DNA of 64,000 nt from Mesostigma viride (GCA_009746045.1 RPFO01000312.1:4187832-4251831), one strand, 5' to 3'; counted from the stretch's first letter, positions 1 through 25,295 are shown. Numbers and translations: made by a program. Notes: generated by a model from the letters alone, not told the origin.

Positions 1-18
1 CCAACCCTTCCCTCCCAG

Positions 19-172
19 GAACTTTGCGCAAAACTATACAAGCCACTAAGACGTATGTGGTAGAGCATTTACGCAAGCCGCACTGCGAAGACGCCTCCAT
101 AGAACAGTTCCCCCCTGCCTGCCACTGTTTCGCCAACATTGAAGTGGACGAGGTGTACGATTGCTGCACATG
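19..172 (+). CDS. Possible 3' terminal exon of an unrecognised gene
   Basis: A pyrimidine-rich stretch ending in CAG at 18 is followed by about 50 open codons ending in TGA at 170-172. The peptide is Cys-rich towards its end (PPACHCF, VYDCCT). The rest of the gene would lie left of the window. I do not recognise the protein. The reading rests only on the acceptor-like sequence and the open frame, so it could be chance. Confidence 0.28.
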
Positions 173-510
173 AAGCTTTAGGCCAGGGAAGAAAGTGGGG
201 GTTGATGGGAATATATAATATGCCAGCCTGTCTCTACACCAGTCAACAGTGCTGCAAATGCAATGCAGTAGATGCACATTGTCGTGATAAATAGCATGTT
301 AAAAAGGACGAAATAGCTAGTTATGACTTGGGGCAAAAAGCCCTGGGCGCTCGTTATGAGTGGGAAGAATGGTATGCCTTGTGCTTGCCGCCGCCACGTG
401 CTAGTGCTTCAACCTTACCTTAAATGCGAAGGCATACGCACACGCAGCCAAGGGAAAGGTGACTTTCAGTTCAGTTCAGCGGGATGTGTAGCCATGACAC
501 CAGGACCTAC
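173..510. other. Intergenic or 3' region, nothing recognised
   Basis: This lies between the possible plus-strand terminal exon and the last exon I can place of the minus-strand AMP-binding gene. Any further exon of the minus-strand gene would have to be here or left of the window. I found no convincing one. Confidence 0.3.
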
Positions 511-2248
511 CTGGGCGACCGACCAGCGCCACGTTGCCAGCGGGGGGCGCCTCCCCCGCAGGTGGCGTTCCCGGCTCGCACTGCGGCGGTGCGGATGCCA
601 GCACATCCCCCAGCGTAAGCGGGTATGCCACCAGCACAGGTGACCGGTGCGGCTTGGCGGTTGTCCATATCTCCCCGCAGGATGCCCCTGCCATCAGGCC
701 CACGGTGGCCCCCACATGCAGCGCGGGCAGCAGGCAGGAGACAAGCTGGAACGAGGAGGCCATGGGCGTGGTGGCCAACACGGTGTCGCTGGAGGTGAGG
801 GCGAGCCGTTCTGCGATGCAGGCAGTGCCCAGGGTGACAGGGCTGGATGATGACAAAAACATGAAGGCGGGGAGTGAAGTGGACAAAGGAGGAGACAAGA
901 AGGGGACCAAGGTGGCGGGGGGCAGAGGTGGGCAAGGGTGATGGGAGCAGGGTTAGCTGTGGGTGATGGAGTGCAGGATTGGTATGTCTGGGTGCACTTG
1001 TGAGCATTACAGGGAAGCATGCCTAAGCTGGCACGCAGCATGCCAACCACGCAGCATGCCAACCACGCAGCAGGCCAACCACCCAGTATGCCAACCACAC
1101 AGCATGCTAACCACCCAGCATGCCAATCACCCATGGACATGACCGGGGCATGACATGGGTGGAGAATGCTTCATAAAGAGGCTCGATGGTGGTAGAAAGT
1201 AAAGCGTAAAGCACTACAGTGCGCGGTAATTTGAGCACTTGAAGATGCCGCGGGCATGTGTGCGCAGCGCAGTTCCGGCTACCCCCATATGCTGCTACTA
1301 CGGCTAGTGACAGAGCATCTGGGTATAGTAGTGGAGTGGAGACGAAAAGTTCTCTCTCACCAAACTGAAATAAGGAGACGTTGCCGATGCCAAATATTTT
1401 GTAGATTGAGGGGTTAGCGAGCCAGGAGCTGCAGGGTACGCATGCATTAATGGGATAGGGTTGGAAAAGGGGAAGAGGGGGGCAGGTGCCAGTGACTCCA
1501 TGCTGAAACATGAACACGCACACACACGTATGCATGTCGCTCTGCATGGTCAATATTCTGCACTGATAAAAGAGGCCAACCCGCAGCCAAGGAGGCCATA
1601 CAGAAGAAAGAATCCTCGCAGCTGCTGGCAAGGTCATCATTGCATTGACGAGGATTTCTCGACGGTACTCTGTAGCTGTAAAACCCAGCTGCAAATTACG
1701 CACCCTGACAACAGCACGGCACCTTTGGGTGGGCCCGTGGATCCGGAAGTAAACGAGCAATAAAGAGGGGAGCCGCTGTGGTGCAATGCGTGCGAGAGGC
1801 CGCTCTCTTCCTGGACGTGCCGTTCGTCTTCGTCATCGTCCATCGGCGACCAGTTCTTCTTTTCCAGATTTTCCAGCTCCACTATCGGGCACTTTACCAG
1901 GCCTCTTAGGTTATGTGCAGTCTCCTTGCAAGTCACAAAGAGCTGCGCCTGGATCGGGCGAAGAAAATGAGGAAGCTGTTCCACGGTAGCGCGCGGATCC
2001 ACCAGAGCTGGCAGCGCGCCCATCTTCCATACGGCAATTATGGCTAGCCATGCTGCCACCCGATCGGAAGCATAAAAACCAACAGTAGAATTCTGCCGAA
2101 TACCATAGAAGTCCCTAAATTTCAATGCGATATCTTCGCTTAAACTGTCTGCTTCTGCGTACGTGACTTTCCTGCCATACCTGTCAAAAACAAAGCGCCG
2201 ATTAGGATACCTTCGGACAGCCCTTTGAAAGACGGATATCGCGTCCAT
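511..2248 (-). CDS. AMP-binding (acyl-activating) enzyme, N-terminal half, two exons
   Basis: Exon 1 runs from 2248 to 1704 and exon 2 from 842 to 511. The intron has donor GTGCGT and an acceptor CCAG, and the phases match (two bases plus one). Exon 1 encodes a typical acyl-CoA synthetase/ligase N-terminus with the P-loop-like A3 motif FTSGSTGPPKG at about residues 166-176. Exon 2 continues with the family-like stretch around LLPALHVGATVGLMAG. Family members activate carboxylic acids as acyl-adenylates. Only about 290 residues are visible, against the usual 500-650, and the later A5-A10 motifs and hinge are missing. Exon 2 ends at a donor-like CAG/GTAGGT, so more exons may exist, but a convergent gene may start within 340 bases. 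The substrate cannot be inferred. It may be a truncated gene or pseudogene. Confidence 0.7.
1036..1131. repeat. 16-bp minisatellite, about 6 units
   Basis: Units resemble CAGCATGCCAACCACC with small changes. The array lies inside the intron of the AMP-binding gene. Confidence 0.85.
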
Positions 2249-2978
2249 TTAGGCGATTTTCAAGAATCCTGCAGTCATGACCAGTTACTTGCGTTTCTGC
2301 AAATGTAAGTGCGGTTCGTAGGCAGAGCTTGGGCAGCACGTTCGTAATGGTAAAAGGTCTGACTTACAAAGGTAACTGGGAAGTTGAGATCTTCGACTGG
2401 CATAAAGATCGTTCTGGTATATGCGACTGGGAGAAATCCAGCACTTGACGCGTGGCAATCGAGGCGGACGCGTGGGATGGGCGCGTTCGTCCTCTTGCCA
2501 GAAGCCTTGCACAGCTTGGAACAGCAAGAGCTTGGAACCCTCGCGTTTAGCCAGGACGTGATGGGAGGACGTGACATGGAAACAACGCGCAAAGCCGGGC
2601 CGCGGTCGCGTCGCGTTGGGCCAGCTGCCGCGGCTCGCCCAACGTGGCACGCCCCAACATTTGCGCGCATGTCGTTCCCGCCAAATTCTCGACTTGGTGG
2701 CCTCCATGGCAGCGCGCGTTTGCACTTGACCGCTTTGGATGCCAGCAACTGTCGCCAACTACAGTCTCGCTGCTGCAGGGCCATCTATCGTGCTACCGCT
2801 TAGCCGCGGTGCACTAACGCAGTATCCATTTGAATGCTAGGCAAAGACCGTGCTTTTCAGGACTGAACTGGGCAATATTGTAGTGAGTACACCCGCATCG
2901 TTGAGATACTCGGCCCAACAACATTATTCCTCGCGAGCACGCCTATTTCGTGTTCTCGCGGCCAATTTACTAGGCAGG
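2249..2978. promoter_or_regulatory. Divergent intergenic region between the AMP-binding gene and UBA2
   Basis: The two coding starts point away from each other across about 730 bases, so this region should hold both promoters and both 5' UTRs. I see no clear TATA box. Overlapping open frames on both strands match nothing I know and are probably chance frames in GC-rich DNA. Confidence 0.45.
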
Positions 2979-17413
<14,435 letters not shown>

Positions 17414-17721
17414 GGGAAACCTTCAGGCATGCCACGTCGGTATAGCCGACCTGCTGTTTTAGGTTTTGTGGTTGCCACGGGTCACCTGCACATGTTGCAC
17501 ATCGCACCTGATCTAGTTTCCCAGATTTAAAAATTCCTCTCACGTCTGCTGATGTGCAGCTTGAGCAGCCATGGTGTCTTGAGGCCAAAGCAATTCAAAA
17601 CCATGCCTCATTGATACGACTAAGCATGCTAGGGTGACGATCTCTGTTGTCGCTTGTTATCTAATTTATCTGCATACATGGCGAACGAGGACTTGGGGAA
17701 GGGGGACCGACCAACAAGCAG

Positions 17722-18115
17722 AATTTACTAGCTGACCTCATTTATGCCGACGACATCACGCTCATTGAGATGCCGGAGTCTGCCCAACTTTGGCTGGACT
17801 GCCTGGCGCTCGAGGCTCAGGCTGTTGGTCTAGAAATCAGACCCAAAACGGAGGCCCTGGCTAGAGCTCGGCCTGGCCGGGCCCCCGCCCCCACTCCGCC
17901 TCTTAGAAGACACCGAGGTCAATTACCCTACTTCAGGCCGCTTCAAGTTGCTATGCAGTTGGCTTCCCGACTGCGAGGACGACCTGACGACCCGGATAGG
18001 CATGAACTGCATGGAACATTCCCGCTGTTCCAATTCGGATGGGCATGGCGTGGGCGCAACTCCATGACCACCGCCGCTGGTGGAGCAACCCCGCCCTACC
18101 CCGGATCTCAAGTGT
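17722..18115 (+). pseudogene. Reverse transcriptase fragment with YADD box
   Basis: The frame reads NLLADLIYADDITLIE followed by WLDCLALEAQAVGLEIRPKT, the catalytic YADD motif and the following GL-x-K segment of non-LTR retrotransposon reverse transcriptases. Nothing upstream of the motif is kept and the frame soon decays. It lies about 300 bases after the UBA2 stop; the gap 17414-17721 holds nothing I recognise and probably includes the UBA2 3' UTR. Confidence 0.75.
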
Positions 18116-18310
18116 GACCTCTTCAAGTAAGTTAAAGTAAGTACTTGCGTGTCATGCATACTGATGGGCATGCCACGGAGTACTATGCTAATCTCATTAG
18201 AAAAATAACTACACGAAAGTTGCAAATATCGTCTGCATCATGCCCCAACCATATAGTCACTGAGGGGGCTGTTGTCTCCTTGATATAGTCACTAGAGGGG
18301 GAGATAATCC

Positions 18311-18875
18311 TCATCTGAGCTGTCCTCTATATACTGTAATGGCAGAGGGGGCGGTAGTGTAGCGGCTATCCTCAGGGGCCGGCAATAACATCCACCTGAG
18401 GACTTCTACCCTGGATTCTACCAATGGGCCGCGGGGCCCGTGGGGATCGAGAAAACAGGAGCATGCCCCACAGGAAGGTGCGTATCTCAGACGGCAGCCC
18501 ATTTCTCCTTGTCTATCATGCGGGTGCAGAGTACAGATAATCCGGCCCAGAAGCCCTGCATCCTCAAGCAATTGTGTCACATATGTCCGAGTCGCCCCGC
18601 GTCGGTGCGGGGCGCGCGCAAGCTTACCAGTGGGTTGCGACGGGAGCCTGTCATAGGAGGAGGTGTCTACCGGCTGGTTGGCCAGTCCTAAGCCCGCCCG
18701 CAGGGCCCACATCGGTATTCACCTGGTCTGTGCGGGCAAGATGGTCGGCAAAGAGGAGACGGCGATGTCGCATGGTATGGGTGACAAGAGGGAGCTCGCA
18801 CTTGAGCTCGGCCGGCCGGCCGGCCGGCCGGGTGCAGCGTTCTTGGTCGCGGACGCCGAGGATGTGACAGAGCAC
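18311..18875 (-). pseudogene. Reverse transcriptase C-terminal fragment, minus strand
   Basis: The minus strand reads MLCHILGV, then RHRRLLFADHLAR, then GATRTYVTQLLEDAGL. This order (LR-x-ILG, RR-x-x-x-x-GH-x-x-R-like, downstream G-x-x-x-x-Y) is typical of the region after the polymerase domain in LINE proteins. Frames shift within it. A GGCC-rich simple repeat at about 18812-18830 interrupts it. Confidence 0.6.
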
Positions 18876-18880
18876 TCTTA

Positions 18881-19130
18881 AAGGTCGTCATTCTGACGAT
18901 CCTGCATGACCTATGGCGTCAAGATATGGGCGCTTACACAGGAGCTGGAGAAAGGACGTACTCAACGGCAATTAACATCACCAAGATGCTGCGCAATTAT
19001 TAAGGCTCTTAATATCCGCCTTTGGTTGGCACATTACCAGACTGTAAGGATTTACTTATACGCGCTGATTTGCCATATGTTTCCCACATTGTTAGGCACA
19101 GGCGACTGGGCCTAGCCGGGCACCGGCCTG
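18881..19130 (+). pseudogene. Reverse transcriptase C-terminal fragment, plus strand
   Basis: Two frames together read VVILTIL, YGVKIWALTQELEK and then RHRRLGLAGHRPG. These match the LLYG-x-E-x-W and RRL-x-x-x-GH signatures of LINE reverse transcriptases. It abuts the minus-strand fragment head to head, so two copies or an inversion are involved. Confidence 0.6.
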
Positions 19131-19406
19131 GCCCGCGTGCACAGATATATATTAATAATATAATTACTTACAGCAGAGTGAAATCACGCAAACCAAAGCA
19201 AACGCCCAGCTATAAACCTATATACAGAGCCATGTCAAAGCTCTATACTACGATAAGACCAATGGAAACGCCTAACGGGAGGAACCTAATAGCCCTGCTG
19301 CACCGCAAAATCAGCCCGCGTACGGCGGAGCATGATGTCAGCCATGGCCCGAGTCAGCGCCACCGACAAGCGCTGACGCCAATATGACGTCCAGGTCCGC
19401 GCCGAC

Positions 19407-20769
19407 CAGTGAACAGCCATACGCAATACGCAGCCATACGGGGCCCTTGTGTATGGTGTATAATACGCCATACGGGGTATAATACGCAAACCATACGGGG
19501 ACTCTTGAAAATGCTGTTTTTTGCATGGTTCAGGGGGTTCTTCAACATTCTGACCAATCAGGCATGTTTTTTGTGTGTTCTTGCAACACCACTTGCCTTT
19601 ATTTAACACATCATCACATAATATTGCCGTTGCCGTCGCTGCATGCCTACAAATACAAGCATTGTACATCTGTTGTTATTAATAATGTCTGTAAATAGCA
19701 CACGGTCAGTCGGCCAACTTGCCAAAAGTAATAAGACATTGTGCCAGAAACAGACATCTTGCCTACTCGTGGTAGGCCACCATGCAATATTGATCTACAT
19801 GAAGCAAGAATCCATACGGGCTGCCAACAATGTGGCTAGCGTGCAGGATACCATGCATGCCGGCAACCCGACCCAGCTTCCCTAAACCATTAACACATAT
19901 GGTACGGTGGCTGGCTAGCAGCAGCCTGCATGGCTAAATAAGGCATTTATGTGCATCGCGAGTCACACCAAATACCCCGCAGCCTGCGACGTAATGCCTC
20001 CGGCGGCCTCTTGCACTCGCTCACTCTTGCCTCCTTCGCGTACGTAGCGCCCATGATATGGCGGGTGCTAGCCTTGCTCGGGTGGTAGAACCCGAGAATT
20101 CTGCATCCAAAAGTGTGCACGTCACTTAGCTTGTAGTTACCTGTCGGCTGCCCTTTCTTGTTGAGAGTCTGTTCTTTCACGATGTGTGTCCAGACAGTCT
20201 CGAATACGGCCTGCATCTCGTCGGCCCAGTCATCATCGTGTTCCATAGACCCACACCATCACCGTCGCTAGCCATGGTGCCTGGATGTCAATTGTGCTAC
20301 GATTAAATGTTAGGTGCCAGATGCGCGCCCTTGTTGGCAGACAACATAACTTCGTCACCTAATTTCCTCGTCCTTCGTCTCCTAGACCCTAGTCCGACAC
20401 GCAGCAATCTGCAGCAATGCACTTACAGTCGTACATGCACGGCCAGCTTGGCACCTGCATGTCGTTTATTTGTCGCGGAGTTCCAGGTGTGGGCGGTTCC
20501 GCTTACGGCGGAGTTGTGCGCGGAGTTCCAGGTCGCCTAGATACAGTCTAGTTCCGGCTCCACTGCCGTCCAAAATGATGCCAGAAGCTACTTCGAACGC
20601 GGTTCATACGCAAAAAATACGCAAAAAATACGCAAAAAATACGCAATACGCAAAAAATACGCAAACCATACGCAGTGCGTATTTTTTTTCCCATACCCAT
20701 ACGGAAATCTTGCGTATGGCGTATAATACGCGCCATACGGCGTATTATACGCCGTATGGCTGTTCACTG
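19407..20769. mobile_element. hAT-like non-autonomous DNA transposon, 1,363 bp
   Basis: The ends are inverted repeats CAGTGAACAGCCATACG and its complement. They are flanked by an 8-bp target duplication, GCGCCGAC, at 19399-19406 and 20770-20777. Eight-base duplications and a 5' CA-x-x-G end are hallmarks of the hAT superfamily. The subterminal parts are dense in CATACG and ATACGC words, including a run of ATACGCAAAAA repeats near 20608-20660. No transposase is recognisable inside. A related sequence without the insertion lies near 23067 on the other strand. Confidence 0.88.
19947..20246 (-). CDS. Short open frame inside the hAT-like element, unknown
   Basis: A 99-codon minus-strand frame (starts MEHDDDWADEMQAVFETVW). 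It is not recognised as a hAT transposase or any other family. It could be a remnant of a lost transposase or captured host sequence. Codon evidence is weak. Confidence 0.2.
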   Translation of the reverse strand: MEHDDDWADEMQAVFETVWTHIVKEQTLNKKGQPTGNYKLSDVHTFGCRILGFYHPSKASTRHIMGATYAKEARVSECKRPPEALRRRLRGIWCDSRCT

Positions 20770-21632
20770 GCGCCGACCATGGGGCCCGCTGGCCCTCCAG
20801 GTCCAGCCGGTCCTCCCGGAGCCGGCAACACTCCTTGAAGAAGGCGGAGGTCAGGGGCCCCAAGGCCCCAAACTCCTCCAGGACAAAGGGCACCACACGA
20901 TGGTGCCCGACGTCGCCGTAGGCCAGGAGCTTGGCCCGCTCCGCCCGGTCCGCCGTGTAACCTGCCGTGAGGGAGGCCCCAGCCACGTGGCTAAGAGCCA
21001 AGGGCCGCGCCACCGAAACGTCAATAAGCAGATGCCGGCCACCCCCCTCAAAGTCCAGCACCACGATGTCAGGCCGGTGGTTGGGGGAATAGAAGGCAGC
21101 GCCATCCGCATCCTCGGACCGGATGTTCGCGTGGGGGAAAACCGACCGAATCATGGCGAGCACCACCGTCAGGAGGACAGTGTGCAAATACAAATACCAA
21201 TTCTGATTCTGTTGGCCCCCCATGCAGGCAAGGTAGTGAGTCCCCGTGGGATCCAGCGGCTGCCCACAGCTACCACAAGGCCGCCCGGCCGGAACAAGAG
21301 GCTGCGGGGCAAATAGCTGGTGCCGGAGCGCCACCGAGTAGTGGCTGGGAGCCAAGGCGAATGGGGGGGCCATGGGAAGAGCACGAAGGTACGCCGAGCC
21401 CACACTCCGCAAGGAAAGCGAGAACAGCCACGCACGTCCCTGGGCGTTGAGGTCCGCGAAAAGAGCAATCCAATCAGCCGTGTGCAGAATACCCGCGTAG
21501 GTTTTCTGGTGTTTATCGATGACGCGAGCAGGGAATGCGGCGGGAGATTGAACGGAGGCGACCGAGGGAGTGCCGCGAGGGAGGTGGCGCCACAGATATA
21601 TATAATCAGGTAGACACATCAGAATATATATT

Positions 21633-22545
21633 CATTGAGAATGATAGATTACGGAGGTGAGATAGGCATGCAACATAAGGAAAAACCCGATAACTGGGAG
21701 AATAACCCTGAAGAAATTAATAGTAATCTGACACAGACATCCAAGGATCACGCCAGCGGCACAAGGTACAACTAACTAGACATCACAAAACTACACGCAG
21801 CAACAGCGCTGCCGGCCCACCATGCAGGCCTGGAAGGGATCTAGACCGCATGGGTCGCGACAAAGTCGGCCCGGGTGCGGCGGAATAACACATCAGCCAC
21901 GGTGCGAGTGAGGGCGAGTGACAGGCGCTGCCGCCAATACGAGGACCACGTGCGGGCCGACCACGGGGCGGTCTGACCCTCGAGGTCGAGGCGGTCTTCA
22001 CGGCGCTGGCAGCACTCGTGGAAAAACTCCGCTGTCTTGGGGCCCATGGCCCCGAACTCCTCAAGGACAAAGGGGATGACCCGGTGGGGCCCCACATTGC
22101 CGTAGGAGGCAAACTTGTCGCGCTCAGCCACAGTGGCAGCAGCGCCGGCATCCACAGCCGCCCGGAGGATGTGGCGACCGGAAAGCGGCCGAGCCACGGA
22201 GACATCGATGAGCAGGTGGCAACCCTGCCCGTCGTAGTCAAGCACGGTAATGTCGGGGCGGTGGTTGGGTGAGTAGAGGGCGGCCCCATCCGCGTCCTCG
22301 CACTTGATGGTGGAGTGGGGAAAGACCGACCGAACCATGGCACACACCACCCGGAGGAGAGCGGTATGGAGATAGAGGAACCAGTTCTGGTTCTGCTGGC
22401 CACCCATGCACGCGATGTAGTGCGTCCCAGTAGCCATCCAGAGCAAGCCCGCAGCTGCCGCAGGACGCACCCGCCGTGATGAGAGGTTGCGGGGCAAAGA
22501 GCTGGTGGCGGAGAGCGATGGCGTAAAGGGCCGGAACCAGCATAT
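21633..22545 (-). mobile_element. Non-LTR element 3' part, family B (same domain layout as family A)
   Basis: The main frame is 22497-21841 on the minus strand, ending in RADFVATHAV. It is about 70 percent similar to family A by eye: GTHYIACMGGQQNQNW, CEDADGAALYSPNHRPDITVLDY, CHLLIDVSVARPLSG, PFVLEEFGAMGP. A frameshift near 22440 separates the start of the knuckle (CGSCG) from the rest. It is 5'-truncated just upstream of RHQLFAPQPL. A 3' UTR of roughly 200 bp follows. Confidence 0.75.
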
Positions 22546-22582
22546 ATATGATCAGGTAGACACATCAGAATATATATATTCA

Positions 22583-23328
22583 GGCCGCTGGATCCCACGG
22601 GGACTCACTACCTTGCCTGCATGGGGGGCCAACAGAATCAGAATTGGTATTTGTATTTGCACACTGTCCTCCTGACGGTGGTGCTCGCCATGATTCGGTC
22701 GGTTTTCCCCCACGCGAACATCCGGTCCGAGGATGCGGATGGCGCTGCCTTCTATTCCCCCAACCACCGGCCTGACATCGTGGTGCTGGACTTTGAGGGG
22801 GTGGCCGGCATCTGCTTATTGACGTTTCGGTGGCGCGGCCCTTGGCTCTTAGCCACGTGGCTGGGGCCTCCCTCACGGCAGGTTACACGGCGGACCGGGC
22901 GGAGCGGGCCAAGCTCCTGGCCTACGGCGACGTCGGGCACCATCGTGTGGTGCCCTTTGTCCTGGAGGAGTTTGGGGCCATGGGGCCCCTGACCTCCGCC
23001 TTCTTCAAGGAGTGTTGCCGGCTCCGGGAGGATCGGCTGGACCTGGAGGGCCAGCGGGCCCCATGGTCGGCGCGGACCTGGACGTCATATTGGCGTCAGC
23101 GCTTGTCGGTGGCGCTGACTCGGGCCATGGCTGACATCATGCTCCGCCGTACGCGGGCTGATTTTGCGGTGCAGCAGGGCTATTAGGTTCCTCCCGTTAG
23201 GCGTTTCCATTGGTCTTATCGTAGTATAGAGCTTTGACATGGCTCTGTATATAGGTTTATAGCTGGGCGTTTGCTTTGGTTTGAGTGATTTCACTCTGCT
23301 GTAAGTAATTATATTTTTAATATATATT
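22583..23328 (+). mobile_element. Family A copy, plus strand, 5'-truncated
   Basis: It starts inside the zinc knuckle (PLDPTGTHYLACMGG) and runs to a stop at 23184-23186, then a 3' UTR matching the minus copy at 19145-19285. Near 22798 one G is missing relative to the other copy, shifting the frame before the DVSVA segment, so it is not functional. It keeps an uninterrupted version of the site where the hAT-like element sits in the minus copy. Confidence 0.8.
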
Positions 23329-23345
23329 CAGGTAGACACATCAGA

Positions 23346-24430
23346 TCGACTAGCTGTCACCAAGCCCGCCCAGCCCGGGCCCGCCTTTGTCCTCAGCTGG
23401 CGTGCCCCAGGCCGCGCGCGGCGGGGCCGCCATCCGTGGATCAACTTTCCGTGATAGGCTAGGCATGGAGCCATGGACATGTGCTACGTACCCCTAGAGA
23501 CGAGATGGGCTCATGCACACCCGGGCAGCCTCCTGTTTTGTCTGTAGCATGGAGACCTGCAGATGGTTCATAAGGATAGATGGGAAGTAGTGATGAAGGA
23601 GACCACCCCCAAGCCAATGGGGGCTCCGCGTGCATGTGACCCCAGTTGGCATTCGATCATGGCGATTTGGGCTGTGGTGCCCACAACCCTGTGACTAGGA
23701 ACTAGATAGCTAGCATCATCCATTCCATCCCATGTTCCCCTCCCATGCACTGAGGACTTATCGAGGAGACAACCAGCGCAGGCCAGAAATCGGGAGAATC
23801 CGGACCATGGTAGCTCGAGCCTGCCGTTATCTTGTCCGCGTGTGCGAGTCGTTCAGGATGATGAAAATGAATGGTGATGGAAATGTGTAGCCTTGTGCAT
23901 TGAAATTATGGCTGGCTTACGTGTAGAGCGACTAGATGACCTAGACGGTGGGGCCGGAAACAGCATGCTTGATCAGGGCGTGTGTTTCGAGCCTAACTGG
24001 CCGGGAGTGTCTAGTGGTGAGCACCATTGCTGCGATCCCTCTCCCACCATTTACGAGGAAATACGGTCCGCAAATGGAAAACCACTGAAAACGTCTAGCT
24101 AGTCAGTCATCACGTTAGCCATGCCATGATTCCAAACGTCCAAGAACTGCACACGGTGCAAAGGCAAAAAGCCGGAGGACAGCACTTTCAAATGTGCGGC
24201 GGGAACCAAACTTATGCTCACGTGACGCAGTCACAAGTACATTAATTAATTAGTTGATGGCGAACGATACTTGATCGATCAGCTTTAATAGAACGACAGG
24301 TAGTCAGAGGAATGATTCCGTACATGCAGCACCGAGCAGCCGAAGTTTCTTGCAACATCACTTGCATGAGATCCACGTGCATTAATTACAATGTCCATGA
24401 CACAATTAACGGTCAAACAGTGTAAATTGA
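23346..24430. other. Intergenic, nothing recognised
   Basis: Mixed-composition DNA with no convincing gene, repeat or RNA. Short open frames here show no known motif. Confidence 0.5.
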
Positions 24431-24850
24431 TTGGTCAAGCATGAAGCAGCCAGGCGGCGCCACATCCTGCAGGTGGCTGTGGATCGACGCCGGCGCTGCT
24501 GGGCCACCGCTGTGGCTGAGTGCGACAAAGGTTTGCCTCCTACGGCAATGTGGGCCCCCACCGGGTCATCCCCTTTCATTGTCCGGGAGTTCGGGGCCAT
24601 GGTCCGGGCCGAGAAAGCGAAGTTTTTCCACGAGTGCTGCCAGCTGTGCACATGCGTGAATACAATGCAACTCGACCTCGGGGGTCAGACTGCCGCGGCC
24701 GTGGTCTGCCCGGACATGGTCTAGCTCGTATTGGCGGCACAGCGCCTGTCTACAGCTAGCCCTCACTCGCACCGTGGATAGCTGATGTGTTATTCCGCCG
24801 CATCCGGGTTGACTTTGCCGTGGTCCATACGGTTGATAGGAAGCCCTGTC
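24431..24850 (+). pseudogene. Decayed family B nuclease-like domain
   Basis: Scattered frames match family B: RRHILQ-AVD, ASYGNVGPHRVIPF, REFGAM, KFFHECCQ and then a tail resembling RRTRADFV. Several frameshifts are present. Confidence 0.7.
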
Positions 24851-24898
24851 CCCCCATGAGCGACTCACGCTCCTTGGCAGCTGGCTAGCTCCCCTCCA

Positions 24899-25151
24899 CG
24901 GCCGACGACATCAACACCCGCATTGGCCAGGCCTGGGGGCCCTCCTCTGCCTCGACAGGTTCTGGACGTGTCGCTACCTGAGTGAGCAGCGCAAGCGTAT
25001 TCTCTTCAAGGCTCTTGTCATTAGCATCCTTCTTTACAGTTGCGCGAGGCGTGGATCGACCCTGGACCAGGCGCTGAGCAAGCAGCTTGACGGCACCGTC
25101 ACTAGAATGCTCCGTCACATCCTCGGCCGGTGTCGATCCGCTACCAATTAA
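24899..25151 (+). pseudogene. Reverse transcriptase thumb/connection fragment
   Basis: ADDINTRIGQAW is followed after a frameshift by RKRILFKALVISILLYSCA and TRMLRHILGR. This is the LVxSxLLYGxE / LRxILG region of LINE reverse transcriptases. It is homologous to the minus-strand fragment at 18311-18875. Confidence 0.7.
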
Positions 25152-25239
25152 GTCGAGCGCCGCACCGGCCGGCCCGGGCCGAGCATGCATGCATGTGTGT
25201 AACTAGATAGAACAGACCGGAAGGATTGTGTGCACCCAT

Positions 25240-25259
25240 CCGTCCATCCGGCCATCCAT

Positions 25260-25295
<36 letters not shown>

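Larger units (their letters stand above)
19145..21606 (-). mobile_element. Non-LTR element 3' part, family A (zinc knuckle plus nuclease-like C-terminus), interrupted
   Basis: Minus-strand coding runs from about 21600 to 20778 and resumes at 19398, with the stop at 19286-19288. In order it shows RHQLFAPQPL, a CCHC-like knuckle CGSCG...GTHYLACMGG, SEDADGAAFYSPNHRPDIVV and HLLIDVSVARPL, then PFVLEEFGALGP and SYWRQRLSVALTRAMADI. The RPDI...DVSVA spacing resembles the PD-(D/E)XK restriction-like endonuclease seen at the C-terminus of some non-LTR retrotransposons; that assignment is inference. The reverse transcriptase is absent (5' truncation). The frame would be open across the insertion site if the hAT-like element were absent. 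Confidence 0.75.
21607..23345. repeat. Three direct copies of a 17-bp insertion-site motif
   Basis: CAGGTAGACACATCAGA occurs at 21607-21623, 22553-22569 and 23329-23345, all in the same orientation. AT-dinucleotide tracts flank all or most copies. The copies separate three retrotransposon fragments and behave like target-site duplications made by successive insertions at one target. Confidence 0.85.

Noticed and set aside
2384..2803. 139-codon frame between the AMP-binding gene and UBA2
   Set aside because: No recognisable domain, overlapped by open frames on the other strand, and it sits in the divergent promoter region.
18812..18832. GGCCGGCCGGCC run compared with the GCCGGCCGGC motif near 57 kb
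   Set aside because: It is a pure GGCC simple repeat without the ACG and CAACT flanks that define the 57-kb motif.
20588..21619. A single 343-residue protein ending in HTAYNTPYGAYYTPYARFPYG
   Set aside because: The Tyr-rich end is the inverted terminal region of the hAT-like insertion read through; the true element frame resumes at 19398.
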